A DNA stretch of 64,000 nucleotides from Desulfobacteraceae bacterium Eth-SRB1 (GTDB taxonomy: Bacteria > Desulfobacterota > Desulfobacteria > Desulfobacterales > ETH-SRB1). The translations under genes were made by a program, and so were the position numbers. The stretch's first letter is position 1, and the number at the start of each line of letters is the position of its first letter. Shown in pieces: positions 17,788 to 26,153 of the stretch. The stretch spans positions 266,976-330,975 of the forward strand of contig RPGP01000029.1 in the NCBI GenBank assembly GCA_004193555.1, in the 5' to 3' direction. A model generated the notes under the pieces. The model ran no database searches and was not told the DNA's origin. It saw nothing but the letters and a program-made list of their open reading frames with translations.

Positions 17788-18489
17788 TTACCTTCTGGCG
17801 CCCAATATTCTGAGCAGCATAAGAAACAGGTTGATAAAGTCCAGATATAATGAAAGGGCGCCCATAATTGCCCCTTTTCTGACAACTCCTGTCTCAAGAC
17901 CGGCCGGCTGTGTAAGGGCCATGCGTTTTAGTTTTTGTGTGTCATATGCGGTTAAACCGACAAAAACAAAGACACCTATATAGCTGATTATCATACTCAT
18001 TCCAGAGCTGCGAATAAACATGTTGACAACAGAGGCTATGATAATTCCGATAAGACCCATTGCCATGAATCCGCCAAGCGAGGTAAGATCACGTTTGGTA
18101 ACCATACCGTATATGCTGCATGCAACAAAGGTTGCAGAACATACAAAAAATGTAGAAGCAATAGAAGCTTGTGTATATATTAGAAATATAAATGAAAGTG
18201 TGACGCCGTTCAGCGCTGCATAGAATATAAATAATGCTGTTGCAGTTGAAGCCTGTATTTTCTGGACCCTTGCGCTAAGATAAAAAACAAGACCCAGTTC
18301 GCCTATTATAAGACCAAAAAACAGTATTTGATTCCCAAATATCAATTTGATCAAATTCGGGCTGTTTGAAACATAAAATGCTATAAAACCGGTAAGGCCC
18401 AAGCCTAAGGCCATCCAGTTGTATACACTGCGAACAAATTCATTGATTAGAACCCGGGTTTGTGTGCTTTTAAGTGGTATAGACTGCAT
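17788..18489 (-). CDS. Bax inhibitor-1 / YccA family membrane protein
   Basis: Inner-membrane protein with about seven hydrophobic helices across 233 aa (FVRSVYNWMALGLGLTGFIA; VGLTAYDTQKLKRMA near residue 180; GALSLYLDFINLFLMLLRIL at the end). The family includes pH-sensitive calcium-leak channels and FtsH-interacting proteins. The conserved acidic residues in helices 6-7 (AYDTQ, YLDFINL) are present. It converges on glmM, with a 170-bp repeat element between the two stop codons. A GAGGTAAC site precedes the ATG. Substrate or role cannot be read. Confidence 0.88.
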   Translation of the reverse strand: MQSIPLKSTQTRVLINEFVRSVYNWMALGLGLTGFIAFYVSNSPNLIKLIFGNQILFFGLIIGELGLVFYLSARVQKIQASTATALFIFYAALNGVTLSFIFLIYTQASIASTFFVCSATFVACSIYGMVTKRDLTSLGGFMAMGLIGIIIASVVNMFIRSSGMSMIISYIGVFVFVGLTAYDTQKLKRMALTQPAGLETGVVRKGAIMGALSLYLDFINLFLMLLRILGARR

Positions 18490-18734
18490 TGTTACCTCCA
18501 GAAATATTCATCAAGTGTTAGGTGTTAAGTGTTAAGATAAAACATTTAATTATCATATCAAGCTCTTAACACTTAACACGTTTCATAAAAAGTGGTTTTC
18601 CGACTTTTTACGAGTTCATCAATATTAAGCTTTTATTAAACACATAAAAATAATATAGTACAATTATTGTCTATTTCAAGATAAAAAATGTTAATTACTA
18701 CCGTGAACCTTGAACCCAACAACCTGAATATGAT
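18490..18734. repeat. Inverted-repeat-rich intergenic region
   Basis: GTGTTAAGTGTTAAGAT (about 18521-18537) is inverted at CTCTTAACACTTAACAC (about 18563-18579), followed by AAAAAGTGGTTTTCCGACTT and TTTACGAGTTCATCAATATT. The latter part recurs near 20958-21008 at the end of xseB. No gene is supported. Confidence 0.5.
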
Positions 18735-18998
18735 ATGAAACCGGAACAATTATACCAGAACCTTCAAGACCTTGCTGAAAAATTTAATATTACGGTATCT
18801 GAGAAAAATTTCCGTAACACCGGCATAAAAGTGAAAAGCGGATTTTGCAGGGTAAAGGATAAAAATCTTTTTATCATTGATAAGCACATCCCAATATTTA
18901 AAAAAAATAATATCCTGGCATCTTATCTCAGTAAAATGACTTATGAAGATGTATATATTATTCCCGTTGTACGGGATTTTCTTGATAAGTTAAAATAA
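18735..18998 (+). CDS. Conserved-looking hypothetical protein, 87 aa
   Basis: A small basic protein (MKPEQLYQNLQDLAEKFNIT, then KVKSGFCRVKDKNLFIIDKH, ending in a helix PVVRDFLDKLK). The pattern suggests a compact alpha/beta domain with a beta hairpin in the middle and no membrane segments. I do not recognise a named family. It stands alone between repeat-rich regions, so no operon context helps. The start ATG follows a weak purine-poor leader. Confidence 0.55.
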   Translation: MKPEQLYQNLQDLAEKFNITVSEKNFRNTGIKVKSGFCRVKDKNLFIIDKHIPIFKKNNILASYLSKMTYEDVYIIPVVRDFLDKLK

Positions 18999-19368
18999 AT
19001 GGAAACAATCACGAATAACTGAAGTAAACCAAATTAAAGCGTAGCGACTCATTAACTTAATTAGTAACAGTTATCTTATAGACCCTTATTTGCTTTACAT
19101 TTGCCAATTAGTTTACATAATATACCTTATCAGACGTTATCAGAATTTGATAAAATATATGATTTTACTTTAATCTAACACCTAATCATTATGAACTCGT
19201 AAAAAGTCTCGAAATCGTCATGCCGGACGCCGTATCCGGTACGGTGCAGGCCCGATCCGGCATCCAGAACACATTGAATTTACTGAATTCCGGCTTTCGC
19301 CGGAATGACGAAAAAGGGCATTTTTGGACTTTTTACGACACCGTCAATCATGACGCTCTCGTAAAAAT
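18999..19368. repeat. CTCGTAAAAAGTC-family element upstream of xseA
   Basis: No gene. From 19194 to about 19345, an element begins ACTCGTAAAAAGTC and ends GACTTTTTACGACA. Inside it, nested inverted repeats (GTCATGCCGGACGCCGTATC; GGCTTTCGCCGGAATGACG) resemble the hairpin at 3233. A sister element is at 25962-26110 upstream of the EF-G gene. Separately, TATCAGACGTTATCAGA at 19128-19144 also occurs at one end of a CRISPR spacer (50319-50335). Confidence 0.65.
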
Positions 19369-20736
19369 ATGAACAACAATCAAATACAACGACGAATATA
19401 TACTGTTTCCGAACTTACGTCTGATATTAAATCGTTGCTTGAAGAAAGCTTCCCTTTTGTATGGATTTCAGGAGAAATATCAAATTTCAAAGTTCCGGCT
19501 TCAGGACATTTGTATTTCACACTAAAGGATGAAAATGCTCAGATTCATGCGGTAATGTTCCGCGGACAGGCACGGAATTTAAAATTTAATCCAGATGACG
19601 GGTTAAGTATAATCGGACTTGGCAGGATAAGTGTTTATAATCAGCGAGGCGCTTACCAGATAATATTTGAACATCTGGAACCTAAAGGTATCGGAGCATT
19701 ACAACTGTCTTTTGAACAGCTTAAGGCGCGTCTTATCGCCGAAGGGCTTTTTGATAAAAAACACAAGAGCCCCCTCCCCTTTTTACCTGAAAAAATTTGT
19801 ATCATAACATCTCCCACAGGCGCTGTTATCCATGATATGCTGAAAATTATTAATAGCCGTTTCCCAAACATTCACCTCGAAATCATACCTGTTAAAGTTC
19901 AGGGTGAAAGAGCTGTTAATGAAATAGTATCTGCCTTTGAATTGTTAAATAATCGTGCAAAAACAGTAGATTCTGCTGATGTGGCTATACTTGCACGAGG
20001 CGGAGGATCTTTAGAGGATCTTTCTGCATTTAATTCAGAAGATGTCGCAAGGGCTGTTTTTGCATCTGAAATACCGGTAATTTCGGCTGTTGGCCATGAA
20101 ACAGATTTTACCATTGCCGATTTTGTTGCCGACGTTCGAGCCTCTACGCCTTCCAAAGCTGCAGAAATAGTTGTTCCTCAAAAGGATGAGCTGATACATA
20201 GATGCATGGATTTTTCAGAGTTGTTAAAGTTCCATATTCATAACAGGATAAAACAGTTTAAAACTATTTTAGAACATACTTCGAAAAGACTTGTTGATCC
20301 AAAGAATAAAATTCAGGATTTACGACTCAGAATTGACGATCTGCTTGCCCGACTTATCAGACACTTTGATAATACAATCCAATATAGACGTGAACATCTA
20401 TCCTGGCGTGTTGATAAACTGATCGCCAATAATCCACTGATACAAACAAACAAATATAAAGATATACTTGATCAACACCTCAATAACCTGCTTATATATA
20501 TAGGCATATATTTAAAAAATAAAAACTACAGGTTTAGAGAACTGAATGCGAGACTTCATGGTTTAAATCCTGCTGAAATTCTAAAGCGCGGTTACAGTAT
20601 TACAAGAACAATTCCGGATGCTGTTGTAGTTATGGATCCTAAAGAGGTATATTGTGGACAGAATCTTGAAGTAATACTTGCAAGAGGTTCTTTAATATGC
20701 CGTGTTGAAAGGAAATCGGACAATGACAAAACTTAA
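19369..20736 (+). CDS. xseA: Exonuclease VII large subunit
   Basis: Catalytic subunit of the single-strand exonuclease that trims DNA ends in repair. The N-terminal OB-fold (about 8-105: FPFVWISGEISNFKVPASGH) binds DNA. The catalytic domain includes ITSPTGAVIHDML, ARGGGSLEDLSAFN and SAVGHETDFTIADFVADVRA, then STPSKAAE. A long coiled-coil arm (about 280-390) binds the small subunits. Length (455 aa) is normal. The downstream xseB start overlaps its last codons, so both subunits are translationally coupled. The gene starts directly after an inverted-repeat element. Confidence 0.96.
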   Translation: MNNNQIQRRIYTVSELTSDIKSLLEESFPFVWISGEISNFKVPASGHLYFTLKDENAQIHAVMFRGQARNLKFNPDDGLSIIGLGRISVYNQRGAYQIIFEHLEPKGIGALQLSFEQLKARLIAEGLFDKKHKSPLPFLPEKICIITSPTGAVIHDMLKIINSRFPNIHLEIIPVKVQGERAVNEIVSAFELLNNRAKTVDSADVAILARGGGSLEDLSAFNSEDVARAVFASEIPVISAVGHETDFTIADFVADVRASTPSKAAEIVVPQKDELIHRCMDFSELLKFHIHNRIKQFKTILEHTSKRLVDPKNKIQDLRLRIDDLLARLIRHFDNTIQYRREHLSWRVDKLIANNPLIQTNKYKDILDQHLNNLLIYIGIYLKNKNYRFRELNARLHGLNPAEILKRGYSITRTIPDAVVVMDPKEVYCGQNLEVILARGSLICRVERKSDNDKT

Positions 20737-20962
20737 TTTTGAAAAATCTATGAAACAGCTTGAAGAGATTGTCCAGGAACTTGAATCAGGAGATTTATCT
20801 CTTGAAAAGGCAATAAAAAAATTTGAGGATGGTGTCAGGCTTTCAAAGTTATGTTCAAAACAACTTGATGAAACTGAAAAAAAGGTTACTATGCTGTTGC
20901 GTGACCAGAAAGGGAAAATTTCTGTTAATTCATTTGATTCTGATGAAGAAACGGACACTTAA
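20723..20962 (+). CDS. xseB: Exonuclease VII small subunit
   Basis: Small helical-hairpin subunit that binds the coiled-coil arm of XseA. The family pattern is clear: FEKSMKQLEEIVQELESGDL, then SLEKAIKKFEDGVRLSKLCS. I take the ATG at 20723, preceded by AAAGGAAA, rather than an in-frame ATG seven codons earlier; it overlaps xseA by 14 bases. The last codons and stop run into a repeat (ACTTAACACGTTTC) also present near 18570, so the extreme C-terminus may be repeat-derived. Length is 79 aa, as expected. Confidence 0.93.
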   Translation: MTKLNFEKSMKQLEEIVQELESGDLSLEKAIKKFEDGVRLSKLCSKQLDETEKKVTMLLRDQKGKISVNSFDSDEETDT

Positions 20963-21049
20963 CACGTTTCGGAAAAAGTGGCTTTTCGATTTTTTACGAG
21001 TTCATCAAACTTGGAACAGATATATACAGGAATATATGGAGGAAAAATT

Positions 21050-21754
21050 ATGATTAAAGAAAGAAAAAAAATAATATCCTTTCTTGTCATTGTTGTCATA
21101 TTGTTGGCCGGAGGGATTGGCCTGGGTTATTATATTTGGGGTATGGAAAAAGAAAAAAAGCCGGATTATAAAAAATATCTTGAAAAAACAATAAATTATA
21201 TAGCAAAGATTGAAAATGCCAATCAAACTTTAATAAAACAAACCAAGGATTCCAAGACAGATATTTCTTTGTTAAAGAAAAAAGTCAAGGAAGGACAGGA
21301 TCGTCTGGAAGCCCAGACTAAAACCCTTCAGACAAAGATAGCATCTATTCAGACTGAATTAGACAAAGATAAAGCCTTACTCCAATCCTCTTTGAATGAA
21401 AATGAGAAACTTGTTCTGGAAAGAGATCAATTAAAAGCAAGGATCGAGGAGCTTGTTAATGAACTTGATAAAAAAAAAGCCTCACTCCAATCCTCTTTGA
21501 ATGAAAATGAGAAACTTGTCATGGAAAAAGATCAATTAAAAGCGCTTATCCTGGAAAGAGATCGATTAAAAGCAAAGATCGCGGAACTTGTTAATGAACT
21601 CGATACTTTTAGACATAAAACAGGTGATATTAAACCTGAGGCTACTGAAACTGAAGCCGGCAATCAAGAAAGCCCGGTTAAAGAGCAAGGGCATCCAGGG
21701 ATGGGGAGCCATCAAACAGAAAGCACGCCTCTAATTGAACAGGAAAATAACTGA
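21050..21754 (+). CDS. Membrane-anchored coiled-coil protein with internal duplication
   Basis: A single N-terminal membrane helix (about 8-30: IISFLVIVVILLAGGIGLGY) is followed by about 150 residues of coiled coil and an acidic, proline-containing tail. A block around residues 105-145 (SLNENEKLVLERDQLKARIE) is duplicated almost exactly at about 147-190 (SLNENEKLVMEKDQLKALIL), at both DNA and protein level. GGAGGAAAAATT precedes the ATG at 21050; a frame starting at 20978 would add repeat-encoded residues. It lies between xseB and ispA. No enzymatic domain is seen; a structural or tethering role is a guess. Confidence 0.7.
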   Translation: MIKERKKIISFLVIVVILLAGGIGLGYYIWGMEKEKKPDYKKYLEKTINYIAKIENANQTLIKQTKDSKTDISLLKKKVKEGQDRLEAQTKTLQTKIASIQTELDKDKALLQSSLNENEKLVLERDQLKARIEELVNELDKKKASLQSSLNENEKLVMEKDQLKALILERDRLKAKIAELVNELDTFRHKTGDIKPEATETEAGNQESPVKEQGHPGMGSHQTESTPLIEQENN

Positions 21755-21759
21755 AAAAG

Positions 21760-21950
21760 ATGAACATCGAACATCGAACGTCCAACATCGAATGTTGAAT
21801 GGGAAAAGATGAAGAAACAGAGGTCAGATGTCGGAGGTCAGATGTCGGAGGTCGGAAAAACAGCAACCAAATATTCCTGAACCCTGAACCTTTGTTTCTC
21901 ATTAGGTGGTTGCTTTTGTTATTCGATGTTGGACGTTCATCTTTTTTTTA
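21760..21950. repeat. AACATCGAAC-family inverted element upstream of ispA
   Basis: GATGAACATCGAACATCGAA (21760-21779) with CGTCCAACATCGAATG is answered at about 21920-21943 by TTCGATGTTGGACGTTCATC. In between are tandem GGTCAGATGTCGGA units (about 21823-21856). Overall it is a large imperfect hairpin; no gene. Confidence 0.65.
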
Positions 21951-21981
21951 AAAAAATATCAGCGATGATCAGCGATGATCA

Positions 21982-22890
21982 GTGGCTGAATTTACGATTA
22001 TGTTCAATTTAAATTCATATCTTGTTGCGAAAAATAAGCTTATCAACGAAACTTTAGACAGAATACTTCTAAATTCATCAGATTTTAGCCGGCTTGTTGT
22101 TGCCATGAAGCATTCTCTTATGGCTGGCGGAAAGCGTATCAGGCCTGTTTTGTGCTTAGCCGCTGCCGAAACTGTCGGCGGCAGAGAAACAGATGCTTTG
22201 CAGGCGGCATGCGCTATTGAGATGATTCACACCTACTCCCTGATCCACGATGATCTTCCCGCAATAGATAACGATGATTTGCGTAGAGGAAAGCCCACAT
22301 GTCATATTGCATTTGATGAGGCAACAGCTATTCTTGCCGGCGATGCTCTGCTCACTTTAGCCTTTGAAATCCTTTCAGCAGTAAAATTTACCTGTGAAAC
22401 ACATGCATTGAAATGGCTCAACATTATACATTCCATCTCAATTGCCGCAGGGTATCAGGGGATGATCGAAGGCCAGATGAGGGATATTGACTCAGAAGGC
22501 AGCTTGCTTACTTTAGATGAACTTGAAGAAATGCACTCTTTGAAAACCGGAGCGCTTATTGAAGCGTCTGTGTTGTCCGGCGCTATTTTAGGTGGCGGGA
22601 CTAATGACCAGATTAAACAACTTGAAGTTTATGCAAAAAATATTGGACTTGCTTTTCAGGTAACCGATGACATCCTGAATGTTGAAGGTGACCCGGATAT
22701 TATGGGCAAAGCCGTTGGTACAGATAAAAACCGTAAAAAAAGCACCTACCCTTCTATTATGGGTCTTAAAAAATCTAAGAAATTTGCGACAAACCTGATA
22801 AACAACGCATTGCAATCTCTTGAATCTTTTGATAAGAATTCTAATCAGCTTCGAGCTATTGCTGATTATATTATTGAAAGAAAGCTGTAA
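21982..22890 (+). CDS. ispA: Polyprenyl synthetase (farnesyl/geranylgeranyl diphosphate synthase)
   Basis: Makes short-chain prenyl diphosphates from IPP and DMAPP. The first aspartate-rich motif is DDLPAIDNDD (residues 90-99), preceded by the KRIRP basic patch, and the second is QVTDDILNVEGD (near 227), with GKAVGTDKNRKKSTYPS after it. Length (302 aa) fits IspA. The frame opens with GTG at 21982; an ATG at 22000 is the alternative and neither has a clear ribosome-binding site. It is followed by dxs, as in many proteobacteria, so precursor synthesis and chain building are genetically linked. Confidence 0.93.
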   Translation: MAEFTIMFNLNSYLVAKNKLINETLDRILLNSSDFSRLVVAMKHSLMAGGKRIRPVLCLAAAETVGGRETDALQAACAIEMIHTYSLIHDDLPAIDNDDLRRGKPTCHIAFDEATAILAGDALLTLAFEILSAVKFTCETHALKWLNIIHSISIAAGYQGMIEGQMRDIDSEGSLLTLDELEEMHSLKTGALIEASVLSGAILGGGTNDQIKQLEVYAKNIGLAFQVTDDILNVEGDPDIMGKAVGTDKNRKKSTYPSIMGLKKSKKFATNLINNALQSLESFDKNSNQLRAIADYIIERKL

Positions 22891-22901
22891 GTTAACTTAT
22901 A

Positions 22902-22974
22902 AGTGCCTAAAGTGAGCTAAAGTGCCTAAAATGCCTAAAGTTGTTGAATTCTGTTAACTTTAGGCACTTCGAAC
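22902..22974. repeat. AAAGTGCCTAAAGT-family element, short copy
   Basis: AGTGCCTAAAGTGAGCTAAA then GTGCCTAAAATGCCTAAAGTT pairs with TTAACTTTAGGCACTT (about 22958-22973). It is a short, centre-deleted version of the elements at 17606 and 28247, between ispA and dxs. Confidence 0.75.
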
Positions 22975-22975
22975 T

Positions 22976-24865
22976 ATGGACACAGGACATATGAGCATTA
23001 TTAGTAAAATAAATTCGCCGGCAGATTTAAAGCGTCTTGCACGATTGGATCTTCCGGTTCTTGCTTCAGAAATACGCAAAACAATAGTTGAGGTTGTATC
23101 CAAAAACGGCGGCCATTTAGCTTCAAGCCTTGGATCTGTTGAACTGGCAATCGCCCTCCATTACGTTTTTAATACTCCCGATGATAAAATTATATGGGAT
23201 GTCGGCCACCAGTCTTATGCTCACAAGCTGCTTACCGGGCGCAGAGAACAATTTCATACTCTGAGAAAACATAATGGAATCAGCGGGTTTACACGTATAA
23301 GTGAAAGTCCTTACGACGCTTTTTCTACCGGACACAGCAGCACATCCATTTCGGCAGGGCTGGGAATTGCGTGTGCCAAGCGTTTAAAAAAAGATACATC
23401 CAATGTTGTCGCTGTTATAGGAGACGGCTCCATGACCGCGGGAATTGCCTATGAAGGAATGAATCAGGCAGGTGACATTCACAAGAAGTTAATAGTTATA
23501 TTAAATGATAATGATATGTCCATAGCCCGCAATGTGGGCGCCCTGTCCTCATGTTTAAGCCGTACCTTTTCAGCGAAATATCTACAGGATTTAAGAAAAG
23601 AGCTTGGTGTTTTTTTAAAATCGGTACCCAAGATAGGAGAGGATATCTATCAATTTGCAAAACGATCAAAGGAGTCCTTTAAAACTTTTATTACTCCTGG
23701 CATACTATTTGAGGCTTTTAACTTTGAATATTTCGGCCCTATTAACGGGCACAAACTGAATCATTTAATCGATATTATGCATAATATTAAGGAGATCGAC
23801 AAACCTGTACTCCTGCACGTAATAACTCAAAAAGGAAAGGGGTATCCTCCGGCAGAAAAAAATCCTGTTTATTTTCATGGAGTCGGCAGTTTTGATGTGA
23901 AAACTGGAAATTGTTCATCTAACAAAAAATCTATTCCCACATATACAGAGGTTTTTGGCAACGCCATGGTCAAGCTTGCAAAAGATGACCGGAAAATAAT
24001 CGCTGTTACTGCGGCCATGCCCGAAGGCACCGGGCTGACAAAGTTTGCAAGCGCCTATCGTAACCGGTTTTTTGATGTGGGGATAGCTGAGCAGCACGGC
24101 ATAACATTTGCCGCCGGCATGGCCACCGAAGGTTTCAAGCCTGTTGTGGCGATATATTCAACATTTTTGCAGCGGGCTTATGATCAGATAGTACATGATG
24201 TATGTATAGAGGCTCTTCCTGTAGTCTTTGCCATTGACAGGGGAGGCATTGTCGGAGAAGACGGCCCAACACATCATGGGTTGTTCGATTTTTCATATCT
24301 CAGAAGCCTTCCGAACATGGTGGTTATGGCTCCAAAGGATGAAAATGAGCTTTGCCGGATGCTGACAACCGCCCTGTCTCATAACGGCCCAATCTCCTTG
24401 CGATATCCCAGGGGAAGCGGTCGAGGCGTTAAAATCGATGACATTTTTACCCCGATTTCCATCGGTAAGGGAGAGGTGTTAAAAGAAGGAGATGATATTC
24501 TTATCCTGGCTATAGGCGGATCTGTGTGCGAAGCTCTTTCCGCTCATAAGATGCTGGCGGAACAGGGAATATCCGCAACAATTGTTAACTGCAGGTTTAT
24601 TAAACCTCTTGACACTGATCTTATATGCTCTCTTGCGAAAAAAATACCGCGTTTAATAACTGTAGAAGAAAATGTGCGGCAGGGAGGATTCGGAAGTGCG
24701 GTTCTGGAATGCTTAAACGATAAAGGTATAACAGATTTTAATCTTGAACGCATAGGCATACCGGATACTTTTGTTGAGCATGGCCCGCAGAACTTTCTCA
24801 GAGCAAAATATGGCATAGATGCACCCGCTATAGTAAGTACGGCCAAAAAAATGATGGACCACTGA
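22976..24865 (+). CDS. dxs: 1-deoxy-D-xylulose-5-phosphate synthase
   Basis: Thiamine-diphosphate enzyme that starts the MEP isoprenoid pathway by joining pyruvate and glyceraldehyde-3-phosphate. The TPP motif is IGDGSMTAGIAYEGMNQAG, closing with ILNDNDMSIA (near 150-185). The pyrimidine domain contains AEQHGITFAAGMATEGFKPV with its catalytic Glu, and IDRGGIVGEDGPTHHG; a transketolase C-terminal domain closes the protein. Length 629 aa is full. An ATG at 22991 (MSIIS) is an alternative start. It follows ispA across a short repeat and precedes tlyA, the usual neighbourhood. Confidence 0.96.
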   Translation: MDTGHMSIISKINSPADLKRLARLDLPVLASEIRKTIVEVVSKNGGHLASSLGSVELAIALHYVFNTPDDKIIWDVGHQSYAHKLLTGRREQFHTLRKHNGISGFTRISESPYDAFSTGHSSTSISAGLGIACAKRLKKDTSNVVAVIGDGSMTAGIAYEGMNQAGDIHKKLIVILNDNDMSIARNVGALSSCLSRTFSAKYLQDLRKELGVFLKSVPKIGEDIYQFAKRSKESFKTFITPGILFEAFNFEYFGPINGHKLNHLIDIMHNIKEIDKPVLLHVITQKGKGYPPAEKNPVYFHGVGSFDVKTGNCSSNKKSIPTYTEVFGNAMVKLAKDDRKIIAVTAAMPEGTGLTKFASAYRNRFFDVGIAEQHGITFAAGMATEGFKPVVAIYSTFLQRAYDQIVHDVCIEALPVVFAIDRGGIVGEDGPTHHGLFDFSYLRSLPNMVVMAPKDENELCRMLTTALSHNGPISLRYPRGSGRGVKIDDIFTPISIGKGEVLKEGDDILILAIGGSVCEALSAHKMLAEQGISATIVNCRFIKPLDTDLICSLAKKIPRLITVEENVRQGGFGSAVLECLNDKGITDFNLERIGIPDTFVEHGPQNFLRAKYGIDAPAIVSTAKKMMDH

Positions 24866-24904
24866 TTGCACGGATGACACGGATTTTCACAGAGAATATT
24901 AAGA

Positions 24905-25026
24905 AAATGAACGTCCAACATCGAACGTCGAATTTTGAATAAGGTATTCTGCCAATTTATAAATTGACAGAGCGAAGCGATTTCATCATTCGATGTTCAA
25001 CGTTGGACGTTCGATGTTCATCTTTT
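24905..25026. repeat. AACATCGAAC-family inverted element, copy A
   Basis: ATGAACGTCCAACATCGAAC then GTCGAATTTTGAATAAGG...GACAGAGCGAAGCGATTTCA and finally TTCGATGTTCATCTTTTT. The ~115-bp sequence is closely repeated at 44122-44235. The two arms are complementary, so the element folds on itself. Confidence 0.75.
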
Positions 25027-25090
25027 TAGTACTTGTTCTTGGTGTCTTGGTTACTGAATTATTATGAACTTCAAAATTTGAAACGAGCTA

Positions 25091-25849
25091 ATGCCGTCCA
25101 AAAAAAGACTTGATCTTGTACTGGTTGAAAAGGGGTTTGTTCAAAGCAGGCAACGGGCTCAAGCCCTGATTATGGCGGGAAAGGTTCTTGTAAACAACAA
25201 GCCCATCGATAAGCCCGGCGTAGCTGTATCGATTAATGACGATATTGCCATTAAAGGAGAGGATATTCCTTATGTAAGCAGGGGCGGCCTTAAACTTAAA
25301 GAGGCTCTTCAATCGCTCCATGTTAATATTGACGGGTTTGTATGTCTTGATGTCGGAGCTTCCACAGGAGGATTTACAGACTGTCTGTTGCAGCACGGCG
25401 CAAAATGCGTTTATGCCGTGGATGTCGGATATGGACAACTGGCATGGAAGCTGAGGCAGAATCCACGTGTTGTTGTTATAGAACGAACAAATATCCGGTA
25501 TATGCCTAATAAAATTATTCCCCTTCCCGTTGATCTTATTACAATCGATGTTTCCTTTATTTCCCTTAAGATAGTTGTGCCGGCAGCGCTGAAGTTTTTA
25601 AAGAAAAATGGGAGAATTCTTGCTCTAATAAAGCCACAGTTTGAGGTGGGGAAAGGAAAGGTGGGGAAAGGGGGGATAGTACGCGACATTGCATTGCATG
25701 ATGAAGTAATAAAGGATCTGTCATTTTTTTTTACCGGATTAGGGTTGCTGTGCAAATCTGTCATCCCCTCTCCAATACATGGTGCAAACGGAAACAGAGA
25801 ATTTATAATTTCTTTGGTTCACGGTTATAAATTTTTTGATAAGTCTTGA
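25091..25849 (+). CDS. tlyA: TlyA-type rRNA (2'-O-ribose) methyltransferase
   Basis: S4-domain plus FtsJ/RrmJ methyltransferase that modifies ribosomal RNA in the tlyA family. The N-terminal S4 RNA-binding domain (about 1-62) begins KKRLDLVLVEKGFVQSRQRA. The SAM site is CLDVGASTGGFTDCLLQHGA (near 80-100), followed by VYAVDVGYGQLAWKLR and a PQFEVGKGKVGKGGIVRD segment near 187. Length 252 aa is normal. It sits between dxs and the EF-G paralogue. Haemolysin labels for this family are historical and are not implied here. Confidence 0.93.
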   Translation: MPSKKRLDLVLVEKGFVQSRQRAQALIMAGKVLVNNKPIDKPGVAVSINDDIAIKGEDIPYVSRGGLKLKEALQSLHVNIDGFVCLDVGASTGGFTDCLLQHGAKCVYAVDVGYGQLAWKLRQNPRVVVIERTNIRYMPNKIIPLPVDLITIDVSFISLKIVVPAALKFLKKNGRILALIKPQFEVGKGKVGKGGIVRDIALHDEVIKDLSFFFTGLGLLCKSVIPSPIHGANGNREFIISLVHGYKFFDKS

Positions 25850-25917
25850 TTTTTATATGTTTTTTAAATATATACAAAATTTGTGTTTATGGATTCGAAA
25901 GCTATATTAATACTAAT

Positions 25918-26110
25918 GAATTCGTAAGTCGAATTCATCAGGCTATTAATGCTGATGGTCTCGTAAAAAGTCGAAAAATACCGTTTTCCGTCATTCCGGC
26001 GAAAGCCGGACACGTAGTGAAGCTTTAGCGCTATCCAGTCTTTTCAAGTAGTTACAGAGCACCTGGACTCCGGTTTTCACCGGAGTGACGACTTTTTACG
26101 AGTTCATCAA
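25918..26110. repeat. CTCGTAAAAAGTC-family element upstream of the EF-G paralogue
   Basis: GAATTCGTAAGTCGAATTC (25918-25936) is followed by CTCGTAAAAAGTCGAAAAAT at about 25960 and closed by GACGACTTTTTACGAG at about 26087-26102. Nested inside are GTCATTCCGGCGAAAGCCGG and CTCCGGTTTTCACCGGAGTG. It is a sister of the element at 19194-19345. Confidence 0.7.
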
Positions 26111-26153
26111 TGCTGACAGGCGATTTTAATTTTTCATGTAGAGAGGAGCTTAA

